DNA from: Vermamoeba vermiformis | Taxonomy: Eukaryota > Tubulinea > Echinamoebida | Reading direction: 5' to 3' | Length of the DNA: 64,000 nucleotides | NCBI GenBank assembly: GCA_045837725.1 | Contig: JBEWZL010000302.1 | Location: 459,905 to 523,904, forward strand | Part shown: positions 24,590 through 36,700 of the stretch, one piece after another | Numbering within the stretch: the stretch's first letter is position 1 | Layout: each line of letters opens with the position of its first letter | Notes under the pieces: model-generated | Seen by the model: the letters and a program-made list of their open reading frames with translations, nothing else | Database searches by the model: none | Told to the model about the DNA's origin: nothing | Position numbers and translations under genes: made by a program

Positions 24590-25142
24590 TAAGAGCATTT
24601 ATTATTGAAATCAATTGTTAATAATAAATACAATCGTAGAAAAAAATTGTAGTGCTACATCCGTCCAAGTTAGGCTTGTTTGTTGGTATTAATGGAGAAC
24701 TTAATCATGAGTTGGCATGTTAGGTAATATACTTTTAATAATATTAATAATTTAGTCTGAAATGTGGTCTAGATACTAATTAACTTTTCGAATCCAACTC
24801 CGTTTCACAAATCTTTTCGATTTAATTAAACAAAGATTGGCTTATTAACAATAATTAATGATATTTATAGAGAAGTAAGCGTAAGAACAGTTGCAGAGTT
24901 TCAAATCAGATTGACATGGATGACACGTGCCCGTCAAATTCTGGATGGCAACTTTTAGCCCATAATTTCAACATCCAAAACATATAGCCACAAGCGAGAC
25001 TATATTTTTGGTAGATATATAGCTAAACTACCAAACGGTAAAGAGCTCGTCAAGGTAACCGATAATAATCTCGTGAAATCCGAGATCGTCTCGAAGCTCT
25101 AACAAATTTATATATTTAGTGCTCGCGATATATTATTTAAAT
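24590..25142. other. Intergenic, nothing recognised
   Basis: About 550 AT-rich bases between tandem genes. No RNA gene, repeat or clear promoter element could be recognised. Confidence 0.4.
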
Positions 25143-28100
25143 ATGATCTCTTCTGCATCACGAAGCCTAGCATTTATTTTGCTAATTTTTGGATGCTATC
25201 TGCGTATAAACAATGTGCGCGCAGCTACCGTGCCGTTAACAGCCACCGAGCAAGAAGCTCTTATGAATATTAGAGATGCATTTATTAACTATCCAGCGAA
25301 CTGGCTTAACACCACTGTAGCAAATCCATGCGGAAAATGGACTGGCATTGCATGTAACGGAGCCGGTGTATTTAATAGAATACAACTGACTGGAAAGGTA
25401 AGTCTATCATAATTACAATTAATTAATTTTCAAGCCATAATTTAATTAAAACTCGTTGTAACGTTTCCGAGTTGTGTTCGATCCGAGATCTCAAAGATTT
25501 ATTTCGCAAGGTCTATCGGTTGGTCTAATATACTTTGTATTTTAGCTTTCAGGTGGAACTATATCGCCTTATATTGGCAATCTTACGAACCTCGAGGTAT
25601 GGGACACGTCCCATTTTGGTTCCGAAATAATTCTGAACGATGTACCCTTTATTTTAGATCGTTAAATTGGAAAACAATGGACTTACTGGCACAATACCGC
25701 AAGAAATAGGCTTATTAACCAGTTTGACAAATTTATGGCTCACATCCAACCAATTAGAAGGATCGCTTCCGGATGCGATTGGCCAGTTACCAAATTTGGA
25801 TTCGCTGCGCCTAAACTCTAACGAGCTCACTGGTACTATACACAGCTCAATTGGAAATATTACAGGCCTGGCAGAATTTTACGCGTCGAATAATCAATTC
25901 AGCGGTACCATACCGAGCACTTTCTTCAATAATCCAACATTGGCGACATTAGATCTATCAGGAAATGACTTTACTGGCGGTATTCCGGAAGATATTGGTG
26001 CTTTGACGTCGTTAGGAACGTTAATTTTGAACGATAACAGACTCGGCGGAACGATCCCGGATTCAATCGGCCTTGCGAAGAAATTAACGCAATTAGACCT
26101 CGAAAATACACTTATTGAAGGCACTATTCCATATTCTATGGGCAATTTGACCAGTATGGCCTACTTGAACTTGGCATCCAACAACTTGGTCGGAACTATC
26201 CCCGATAGTCTGAGCAAAATGAAAGTCCTGAAAGAAATTAGATTGAGCGAAAATTCATTTGAAGGAACAATCCCCGACGTATTTTACAAGAATATAACGA
26301 CTATTTCGGTCTTGGAAGTCAGTCGCAATGCTTTTTCGGGAACGATCCCGGACAACATCTCCAATTGGAAATTTTTGCAATCATTGCGTTTGGACAACAA
26401 TCAATTTAGCGGCACTATCCCTACGACGATTGGACAACTTCCAAATTTGCAGATCTTGACACTCAGTGCGAATCAATTCTCCGGAACTATTCCGAACTCG
26501 ATCACGCAATTAACTCGCATTAGACAGTTGGAAATGACAGACAATCAGCTCGAAGGCACTATACCAAGCGACATTAACAAATTGATCTTATTGACATCGT
26601 TGCGCATGGACCGAAATATCCTCGTTGGAACCATCCCTGATTTGTCAACTTTGCTTGTCTTACAAACACTTCTATTGAGCGACAACGGCCTCACGGGAAG
26701 TCTACCCGAGTGGAATAACTTGGGACAACTGACCAGCATTGAACTCAGTAACAACAAGCTGAGCGGAACAATTCCAAACTCGGTCGGTCAGTTGGTTCGA
26801 CTTCGAACATTGCTGTTGGACAACAATCAATTAGAAGGCTCGGTGCCTGCTTCAATAGGCAATGCAGGAGCACTGCTCAATGTTCAACTGCACAACAATA
26901 AGTTGAGCGGATCTCTGCCCGAAGAATTGTATTATTTAACTGGACTTCAATTCTTGCTACTGAACAACAACCAATTCAGTGGCACACTATCAGACTCGTT
27001 ACAATCGCTTAATAATATCCAGCAATTGGTTCTCAGCTTCAATCAGTTCGGCGGATCCATTCCGAATGTCTTTGCACAATTTTCACGACTTCGAGAATTC
27101 TCAGTCGACAATAACCATTTCAGCGGGTCTATTCCCTCATCGCTTTCCAATTGCACGTTATTATCGACGCTATATATGGAAGCCAATCAGCTTGATGGAG
27201 AAATTCCGTCTGGATTCGGATCCGTTTCAAAACTCACGCGCATGAAGTTCAACAATAACCACTTATCTGGCACTATTCCCGACGATCTTGGCAATTCAAA
27301 CTCGTTGATCGAGATCGATCTCTCTAGCAACCAATTGTCCGGATCTTTGCCAGCCTCATTGGGCCGGATCAGATCCCTTCAAACGCTTGGACTTAACAGC
27401 AACTCTTTGAGTGGTTGTATGCCCTCTTTTGACACGCTCATTCCGGAGTGTAGAATATCTTCGAATATGTGGCAATGCAACTGTTTCAACAGCTCCTTGT
27501 GTCAAACTCAAGATCAGACTGTTTGCGTAGATCCCGAAAACGAATCATTCAAGATAGGTCTTATTGTTGGACTTACTATTGGCGGTGCTGTAGTAGCAGG
27601 CGGTAAGTTCCGTTTATTTGGTAGCTCCTTCCTAACTGAATTTTCCTAATTTAGTAATCGTCTTTGCAATCCTGTTCTCGCGTTGGAAGAAAAAACGAGG
27701 AATTTTCTTGAGCATTAAAGAGCCGAATTATCAATTGGTGGCTTTTATGAAAGATTTGACCTTGCAATACAAATATAGTGCGAGCGATGATTACAAGTAC
27801 GTACACTTGACATTCTGAATCCAACCTTCTGAATCCAAAATTTACTTTCTTAATTAGGGAACTAGAAGATATTCTGTTCAGTACTGATCGAACTTTCTTA
27901 TCGTGCCTAGTGTCAATTACAGCCGCTACCGAGTTTGACTTGGTAAGTTTACTATTGATCACTTTACAACGTTTTTCCTTCTTGGTGACCCCTCCTTCCT
28001 TGTTTGGAAGCGAATTGCTATATTTGGAATATGTCGGTTGTTAATAACAAGCCCTCGTCCAAAAAAATTGTTCGGCGCCTCCACGAAAAATACCATTCTT

Positions 28101-29591
28101 ATGTGTATTCACAAATATTTGCAGATTGCCAAATCGGTCATGTTCTTGGGTCATCACAGACAAATTGCCGCAGATCTTGTGGAATATTTTGCTGCCAAAG
28201 AAATTCTTGATACACGTAAGCTTAGTACCCGGAACCTTTTTACATGTCATTTTAGCGATTGTACTTTACTTTAGACGAAGAAAACACATTGTTTCGAATC
28301 GACAATATGGCGAGCAAGATGTTCAAGTTTTATTCGAAGATTGTTGGCATCAATTACTTGTTCCAGTCCTTGGCTCGTGTCATTAACGAGCTCGAACTCG
28401 TCATCAGCGAAAAAGAACACGTGAGTATCGTGGTGATATAATGTATTATAATCATATTCGTATTAAATATTTACTATAGGACATTGAGAAAGGCAAAGCC
28501 AGCATTCTTGACATAAACATGGAGGTCAGTACAAAGTGACACGTGTCACTCAATAATTTTCACGGAGTAGTGAAAAAAAATAGATCCTTATTATTAAATA
28601 TACGTATATTAATTAATCGAATCGGAATAGCAAGCACTAATCGTCGTTTGACAGGTCGATCCGACTCGTTTCCAAGAAGACGTTGATAAAGACGCGAATT
28701 TGTTCCAATTGTCATTCACTTGTCAAAAGATTATTCAAGTCATCATTGCCAACGAGAACAAAATTCCACAGTAAGCTAACTAGGGCAAAAGAACGATTAG
28801 AAAAATCATGAGCTAATTTATTTGTAGGGAATTCCGTCGGTTGTTTACGCGCATGAAATTTGCTATTTTGTCGCGATTCAATAGCGATGAAGCTGTTTAT
28901 AAGGCTCTGGGAGGCTTCTTATTTTTGCGATTTATTTGCCCGGCGATTACTGCTCCTGGCGCATACGGCATTTTAGAACGTAAGAAAAAGATATTTCCTA
29001 ATTTGGTAATACTTACCTTTTATAGAAAATCCTTCTCCGAAGCTCCAGCGCCAATTGATTTTGATCGCCAAAGTCATTCAAAATGTCGCCAACATGTCAA
29101 AAACTACCAAAGAATCGTTCATGGAAGAATTGGTCGTATTTCGCGACAAAAATATCCCAAAGATTAAAGGATTTTACGACCAAATCCTCGTAAGTGAAAT
29201 TACATTGTAATTACTTGCGTAATCGAACCTCATTTGGTTTTACAGGATGTTCAAAAGATGGAACGTGCTCAGCCGAATAGCAAGCCCATAACAGTCCCTG
29301 AAGAAGTCCGTTTGAACGCTCTTTGCAATTTGCACGCACAAATCGCGAGTAATACAAACAAATTGCAGCAAAGTTTTAGCAGCCTTGATCCAGACAAGCA
29401 AGATGTGAGTACAACCAAATCTAATACTACTTATTAGTAGACCTAATGTCGTGTAGAAAATGAACCAAGCCTTGCAAAGAATTAATGAAAAGTACGGCAA
29501 AGCACCGAAGAAAATTAACGGCGGAGAAGATCCGCAACCGAAATCAGCGCGAGGAGACAAAGAACGACTATTAGAATCTAATGCTAATTAA
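25143..29591 (+). CDS. Receptor-like protein: plant-type LRR ectodomain, one membrane helix, cytoplasmic RasGAP domain
   Basis: Predicted about 1,200 residues. ATG at 25143 gives a signal peptide (MISSASRSLAFILLIFGCYL). An LRR N-terminal cap with CGKWTGIAC follows, then about 25 repeats of the plant LxGxIP type, such as NNGLTGTIPQEIG and NNHLSGTIPDDLG. After a cysteine cap (WQCNCFNSSLCQ) comes one helix (IGLIVGLTIGGAVVAGVIVF) stopped by WKKKRG. The cytoplasmic exons read TAATEFD/LIAKSVMFLGHHRQ, then NTLFRIDNMASKMFKFYSK, with the arginine finger in TLFR, and FLRFICPAITAP, the RasGAP hallmark. Every junction keeps phase (GVIVFAIL, YKELED, DTHEENTL). It should sense an extracellular ligand and accelerate Ras GTP hydrolysis; that link is inferred. 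Confidence 0.88.
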
Positions 29592-29647
29592 TAACCCGTG
29601 TAGATGTATATCATCTTTGTATAATTACAGAAAAAGCTACAGTTTAT

Positions 29648-30945
29648 TTACAAATTTTCTACCTCATCTGAATCCACAAGCTCATCCGATGAAGACTCGC
29701 TTTCGTTATTATTATCATCGGCTTTTTTGACCCACTTACTAATATTTTTACCATTAAATCCGATAATTGGCGCGCCTTCTCGAATTTTCTTTTCGAGCTC
29801 AGGAGGTGTTTCTCGATCTAGTCATTTTTGACCATTTGAAAAAGTCGGTGATGCAGTTATATATTTTCTTAAATACTCTGCTACAGAAGGGAATGTAAAT
29901 TCTTCTAATTTCTTGCCCCCAGTCATCATATCTTGACGAATGGCCGTAGAACTGATATCTTCCAGATCCGTCGGTACGTAATAATAAAACGGCCTTAGTA
30001 ATGATTAGTTAGCTATGATATAGCTACATATTATAGTAGGTCTCGGTACCTATTATTAACGAACATCTTGTCGTATCCTCGATTCTTAGCAACTTTGTCA
30101 ATGTCTTTGCTGTAGCCCGGTCGCGCGGCACAAATAAATCCAAAATTAAAATTCTTCAGACAAGCCATATTACATCGAATAGCATGGTCTGTATAATAAT
30201 ATTAATAATCATATTACTATTAAGGAGGTATCATACCTGCTCCGCAAACGTAAAGTACGTTGATGGTCACATCCGGAAATTTCTTCTTTAATTCTTTATC
30301 AATATTCTTAACGACGCCATCGAAATTGACGAATGAATCTTGATCGCTATAAAATACATTAATAAATCTAGTAATTAAACTAGATCTACGTACCATTCCC
30401 ACTCATCTACCATCAACCAATCTTTGCAAGTTGATTCTTGGACTGCACGATTGCAAAGCTCTATTCGCATATGACTCGGCATATGATATATTCCTAGCTT
30501 GCCGCTGACATAGTAATCGTGGCTAGGCGATAAATAGCCGCCGATCTACAATTTGTTCGTTAATCAAATCCGTTCAAAGAAAATCATAGAATTCTAATTT
30601 GGCGTGCAACTTACAACAACATGGTCCGGTTGTTGCTCTAGATGAGCTTTAGCAACATTAAACATTTCAACGTGCATTCTGTTAATAAAATAAGAATTAT
30701 TAGATCCGGATTCAAGTTCAAAAATACGTAGTTAATGTAAAATTCAAACAAAGATGTACTTAATTATGCTATTATTTTTAATATAATATTTACCTATGCA
30801 CGGGATTTAAGCTACCAGTTGATACTAAAACGAATAATTTTTTCTGTTTAATCGCTTCTTTATCCAAAGCAGCCAAATTATTCTTTATTTTGTCAACTGG
30901 AGTTGATTCTTTTTGCATGTTGTTCTTTAGTGTGTGCTTTTCCAT
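29648..30945 (-). CDS. NMN adenylyltransferase-like protein with a possible stop-readthrough tail
   Basis: Joins NMN and ATP to make NAD. ATG at 30945 starts MEKHTLKNNMQKES. The nucleotidyltransferase signature is VSTGSLNPVH, followed by RMHVEMFNVAKAHLEQQ, GGYLSPSHDYY, DWLMVDEWEW and, near the end, EDISSTAIRQDM. The family's normal C-terminus is reached at SVAEYLRKYI. A TGA stop (29824-29822) follows shortly after, in the context TGACTAG, but the same frame stays open for 57 more codons (PPELEKKIREGAPIIGFNG, then an acidic serine-rich tail) to TAA at 29648. The tail may be made by readthrough, or joined by removal of a 15-nt GT-AG segment, or be untranslated. Convergent with the LRR-RasGAP gene, 56 bp away. 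Confidence 0.85.
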
Positions 30946-31002
30946 TTTGCTAGCAACGAATACAGGTCTTGCCAGTTTTTTTAGCTTTTGACAGCACGTG
31001 CC

Positions 31003-31290
31003 TTAAGAGAACGTATCTAGGAACCTATATAATTGGTGATGGTTGAATGTTGCGCAAGTGGTACTGTTGCCACTTCCGCGCTGATTACGCAGAGAATCCA
31101 GATTTGTTTGACATTCCTTGAACTTTCTGTAAGCTGTTTGGACAACTACTCCTGTATCAGATTTCTCGAATGAAGGAATATTTGGTAATGACATAGGCTT
31201 TGTGCTATCATTGTGGAGGAGTTTCATGAAACAAGTTGGTTGGGAAATTTGACGACGTTTTTGTTTCAATTGATTTTTTGAGCGTAACAC
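31003..31290 (-). CDS. Small hypothetical basic protein
   Basis: A 95-codon single-exon frame (MLRSKNQLKQKRRQISQPTC...) lies between the NMNAT-like gene and a divergent coiled-coil gene that starts 44 bp away. The composition (basic N-terminus, TKPMSLPNIPSF in the middle) is compatible with a real small protein, but no family is recognised. It could also be an upstream leader region of the NMNAT transcript, since both run the same way with only 57 bp between them. Confidence 0.35.
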   Translation of the reverse strand: MLRSKNQLKQKRRQISQPTCFMKLLHNDSTKPMSLPNIPSFEKSDTGVVVQTAYRKFKECQTNLDSLRNQRGSGNSTTCATFNHHQLYRFLDTFS

Positions 31291-31334
31291 GACAATCCTG
31301 GAGCGTATTATTTATATTATAAATAGTTATAATA

Positions 31335-33679
31335 ATGGATAAGCTGCGGTCATCAACCAAACTGAGATCTAGCTCCGGATCTCGTAGAAAAGGTATTAAC
31401 TAACAAAATAAATTGTAATAATAATTATAACGTGTAAAATATGCTACAATATCGCAATAATACGCAATTTATATATTTTTTGATTTTTTAAAATCGTGAA
31501 GATTTTTTTCTAACGTAAAATCTTTTTTTATTCAGCCGAGTCAGACAGTGACGTGGTAAGTGAAAATTTCGAATATTTAGATACAATAACGCGTATACTA
31601 ATTTATGGTTAGTCCGACGGACCTGATCTTAGCGAAGAATTAAAAGATGTGGCGGATGACGATCTAGAAGATAGCACGAATGAGGATGCCTCGGAACAAA
31701 TAGAAGAGGTCGATAAATTCTTAAAAGATTTAGAGGAAAAGAAAAAAAAGCAAGAAGAAGAACGTAAAAAGGCTCTAGCGGAACGAGAAGAGATGCGCAA
31801 GAAAAGACAAGCTGAAATGGCCAAGTAAGCATATATTAAGTTATTAAATAGCAAATAGATATTATTAAAAGCGTAAATTTCCGAAATTGCAACGTTTTAA
31901 GCGAGATCGGATGCGAGATGCACTTTTATTGATTACCCTTATTACGTTCTCAAATATTAATACTCTATTTTTAGGCTTGATGCCGAATTAGCTTCAGATA
32001 CAATGTCGGCAAAAGAAAAGGCTCGAGAACAACGGTTAGTAAATTTCAAATCCCGAGACACGCGATCAAATCTGACCTTAACAGCCGCAAGCAAGCCGAA
32101 GAAGAAGAACATCGTATTCAACTCGAACTAAAGCAACGCGAAGAAGAGCGATTGAAGCGCAGACAAGAACGCGAACAAAAATTACGCGACGAAGAGAAAC
32201 GCATCAAGGAAGAATCAGCAAAACGATTAGCGTAAGCTTAAAAAACTATTACATACGACTAAATATTATATGAGCTACATTAATAGCATCTAGATTAGTT
32301 GTTTGAATAGTTTAAGATCGTTAACTAAGCAGATTTAAAATTGTAGTGAGATCGCAGAACGCGAAAAGAAATCTCGCGAATGGGAATTAGAACAAGAACG
32401 GCTGAAGAAAGAAAAACAAGAAAAATTGAAGAAAAAAGAACTAGAGTTGAAAGCACAGGCCGAGAAAGAAGCCAAAGAATTCGAAGTGAAACGAAAACTG
32501 CAGCAACAGGCAAGTAATTACGTTATTAATAGCATAATATGTATATGAGAACTATATTTATATTATAACGATTTTAAGACAAGAAAAGAAGGATTTGAAG
32601 TTAATTTTTTTGGTTTAGGAAATGGATCGACTCGCCAAAGAGCTCGAAAAAGTAGATCTTGCCGGAGAAAATGGAGAAATAGCTGATTTGAATATCAATC
32701 TCGATGGCGCTAGCGAACTGGACGGCAGCGAGCAGATCGAGCACTTGGATGACGCGTTGAGCGCCAAAAGTAACGACCATAGTATTCGAGGTACCACATA
32801 AATATTATTATCGTCGTATATGATATTAATAGAGTTGTTTGTAGACGACACTGAAGAGCCAGCAGCAACAAGTCCTCGCGGCCAATTAGAGCGCCAATCC
32901 TCAACGAGCTCGATCAGATCTGCCACCAGTTCTGTATCGCGCGAGTCACGTGGTGTGTCTAGAGCGAGTGGACTGCGCGATAGTCCTGCGAGCAAGGTCA
33001 ATGACGCCGAAGAAGATCCGATCGAGCGACGCGCACGTGAACGCGAAGAACGTGCGAGACAACGACAGAAGTATGAAAAATTGATGTTTCTATATTTGGA
33101 AATGTTGCCTAATACTTCTAGGGAGCGTGAAGAACGAGAGGCACAAGAGCGCGAGGAAGAAAGAAAACGTGAAGAAGAACGTGAACGGAGACGCAAAGAA
33201 CGCGAGTCGAGTTACAGCAGCACACGTGACACATCCGCGACGACGAGCAGTTACGGCACGAGTGGATATCGATCGAGCACTGCTGCATCGAGATATGGCA
33301 CCACGACGACTGACACTGACTCGAGGTATGTTGAACAACGTTTGACACCTGTCAAAAGATATTTTGTAACAATTGGTTTAGTTATGATGATTTGCGCAAG
33401 AAAAGAGAACAAGAGCGCGAGGAACGACGTCGCAAACTCGAAGAAGAAGAAAAGAAAGCTGAAGAAGAGCGCAAACAACGCGAAGAAGAGCGCGAACGGC
33501 GCAGAAAAGAGCGTGACGCGGGCACTTCGTCGTACACTTCGAGCTACACGAGCAGTTACACGCCGTCATCGCGCTCGACTTACACGCCCTCGTACAGCTC
33601 GTCAAGCTCTTCTTACACACCTTCATACAGCAGCTCCTCTTCAAGCAGCTCACGCACATCTTATTCACGAAGATATTAA
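31335..33679 (+). CDS. Charged coiled-coil protein with Ser/Tyr-rich tail
   Basis: About eight short exons from ATG at 31335 (MDKLRSSTKLRSSSGSRRK). After an acidic start (EELKDVADDDLEDS) the protein is dominated by long E/K/R/Q heptad-like stretches such as EEERKKALAEREEMRKKRQ, predicting extended coiled coils. A middle segment is serine-rich (SSIRSATSSVSRES). The C-terminus carries repeated short SSYTSSYTPSYSSSS blocks and ends RTSYSRRY. The pattern resembles MAP7- or trichohyalin-like cytoskeletal proteins, but that is only composition, not homology. Convergent with the hybrid kinase gene, 100 bp away. Confidence 0.75.
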
Positions 33680-33779
33680 CAATCCAGCAAACTATTTAAG
33701 ACTGTAAATAAATATTAACAATTTACTGTACAAGTTTATTTCGCACGAATTGACGTCAATTCAACTCGATTATTTGTTT

Positions 33780-36700
33780 TCACTTGTCGATCCATTTGTT
33801 GAGCAACAAGTAGATCTTCTCCATCGAAGCAGGTTTGGTCAAATAATCGTTCATGCCCGCCTGTTTGGCACTCTCGATCAGTTTTTCATCGGTATGCGCA
33901 CTGAGACCGACTATAACCGTTGGAGACACGCCCAGACTGACTTCTTGTTCGCGGATCTTCTTCGTTACTTCAATGCCGTTCATCAGAGGTAAGGTCAGGT
34001 CCATAAGTACTAGCTCAAACTCGTTTGGTTTGAACTTATCGAGTACTTCTGGGCCTGTCGATGCCAGAACGGATTCGTAGCCTTGTTTCTTCAGTAAATT
34101 TTTCAATAATGTTTGATTGATAATGTTGTCGTCCACCACGAGGATAGGTTTGTGCACTCTCTTCTCTTTAGGCTCCTTCGGTTTGGCAATATTTTGGCTC
34201 ACCATATCGTCCTTAGTTTTTTTCTTGCCAGCGTCAGCACTTGCCCACTGAGCAATAATATTTACAATTTTGTCGAAGGTCGCGGGCTTGCTGATAAAGT
34301 CGTCCATGCCAGCATTGATGGCTTCAACAATCTTCTCGGGCTGAGCATAGGCACTCAAGCCGATAATAAATGTTGGGTGAACCACCTTGTTTTGTCGTTC
34401 GCGTTCACGAATGCGTTTGGTCACTTCAATGCCGTTGAGCTCAGGCATGGCAATGTCCATCAGAATGAAGTCAAATTTGTCAGGCTGGTACTTCTCCAAT
34501 GCATCCACGCCGTTATTGGCCACTTCGCACGTGTAGCCTTGTTTCTTCAACAAGCACTGACACAGCACTTGATTGATGTAGTTGTCTTCCACGACGAGCA
34601 CATGTTTCGTGTGCACACGTGCTTTGACAGGGATCTCGGGACTTCTGATTGTTTCCTCGCCAATCGAAGAGCAGCTGACCGCAAACGAAAAGCCGTGTTC
34701 AGCGTCCTCTTCTTGGTCGTGCATGACTTCGATCTTGCTGCCGCCCATCGCCTTGACCAAAAGATTACTGATAGCCAAGGTGAAGCCCGTGTTGCTGTAG
34801 TGCGAGCCCATGCTGCGATTAGCAAACGAATGCTGTTGCAGGGAAGTTAGCATTTCAAACGCCGTCTGATCGATGACTAGCGTGCCGCAGGTGATACGCG
34901 TGCTGAGTTGTGAAGTTTGCTCGTTGATCACATTCAGCGACTGCGATAAAACAATGTTGCTGCCTTGAGGAACGGAGTCAATAAGGTAGATCAGCAATGC
35001 GTTGACGATGTGCGCCAGACAGCGTGAGTCAATCTTGACACGCAGACCGAACTTGACAGGCTGTAATTCGACAGTAATGCCACGCATCTCGAGCCTGTCG
35101 GTATGAACTTTGACAATCTCCGTGAGTAAGCCAGCAGGATCGCAGACAGTTTGAGCGAGTTCAAACTTGTTCGAGTAGAGCTTGGTGAGCAACACGACCT
35201 CGTCCATGACGCGTGTCTGATGAGCTGTGCATTCTTCCAGATTGCTGAGGTACTCTTTCATGTCCAACAGATTCGTAGCTAGGTTCTGGTCAAAGTGTGT
35301 GATGGGTGAGCTGTGTTTGGAGACGCTCTGCCAAGCCTTTTCGAGTGAGAACAGTCTGTCGGATAACAACTCCCAGCTGCCTGTGATGCCGTGCAAGGGA
35401 TTGCGAATCTCGTGACAAATCATGTCAATGAACTCATAGAGGGCCGTGTTGAGCTGACGAAGTTCCTTGGTCTTCTTGTCAACTTCGCGCTCCAAGTGCA
35501 TGCGGAGTCGACCAAGTTCGAGGTGGTTCTTGACACGGGCAAGTAACTCTTTCTCTGAGAACGATGTCTTGACCAAGTAGTCGTCGGCGCCTTTTGCAAA
35601 GTATTAGTATCAAGCCAAGCAATAAAATATTAACTGGCTGGCACTTACCGTGGCCTAAACCTTCTACCTTTGCCTCTTCACCAGCACGCGCAGACAACAA
35701 GATGATCGGAATCCCCTTCGTGACTGGATTCTCGCGAAGCTTTTGGATCAAACCAAAACCGTCAAGTTTTGGCATCATAACGTCACTGACAACCAAGTCC
35801 GGAGGATTTGCACAAGCCATCTCGTAAGCTACTTCTCCATCGGTGGCTGTGTCCACGTGCCAAGCCTTTGCGAGAATTTGTCTAATGTAGTTACGCATGT
35901 CCACGTTGTCATCAGCCAGCAGCACGCGATAATTCTTCGGGTTGCTAATTGAGCTTGACTCCGACTCTTCCTCCATATCAGCCGAGTGCTCGCCCCATCG
36001 TGTAGCTTCTTCAACGATCGAGTGACTGTGCAATGAAAGCGTGGTATCGCTTGTGTTCTCTTCTTTGATCTTGTCTTGCGGCAAGTGATCCCGACCCAGT
36101 GGGATATGAACTGTGAATGTGGTTCCTTCGCCGAGTTTGCTAGCGACAGTGATGACACCGCCGTGCAGCTTAGTGAGTTCTTGAATGAGCGCAAGACCAA
36201 TGCCTGAGCCTTCGAAGCTTCGGCCTTGTGAGGTTTCGACCCGATGGAATCTACGGAACATGTTGGGCAGTTCGTGTTCAGGAATGCCCACGCCCGAGTC
36301 CTTGACGCTAAGTTCGACGTGATCGCCAACTTTCTTTAGCTCTACGCGGATGTGTCCTTTGAGTGTGAACTTGTAGGCGTTGGAAATCAAGTTCATGACA
36401 ATCTTCTCCCACATCTCTGTATCGACGTAGACTAGTTCGTCTATAGCTTGAACTTCGACAATGTAATCTAATGAGGATTGCTCCATGACTGACGTGAAGA
36501 GTTGACAAAGTTCACGTGTCAGCTTGGTAAGGTCTGTAGGGGTAAAGCAAATTTGAGCGCGTCCAGCTTCAATGCGCGAGAAGTCCAAGATAGTGTTAAC
36601 GAGCTTCAACAGCCGCAGTGCATTTCTTTGGATCAAGGTCTGGCGAGCTTTCTGACGCTCGTTGAGTGGATCGGTTTTGTCAGCAAGAGAATCGGCCAAA

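Noticed and set aside
29822-29824. Selenocysteine codon in the NMNAT-like gene
   Set aside because: The TGA lies after the end of the catalytic domain, NMNAT is not a selenoprotein family, and no SECIS element was noticed; readthrough or a tiny intron fits better.
34113-34850. 245-codon plus-strand frame opposite the giant hybrid kinase
   Set aside because: It mirrors conserved receiver and kinase codons on the other strand; no family resemblance.
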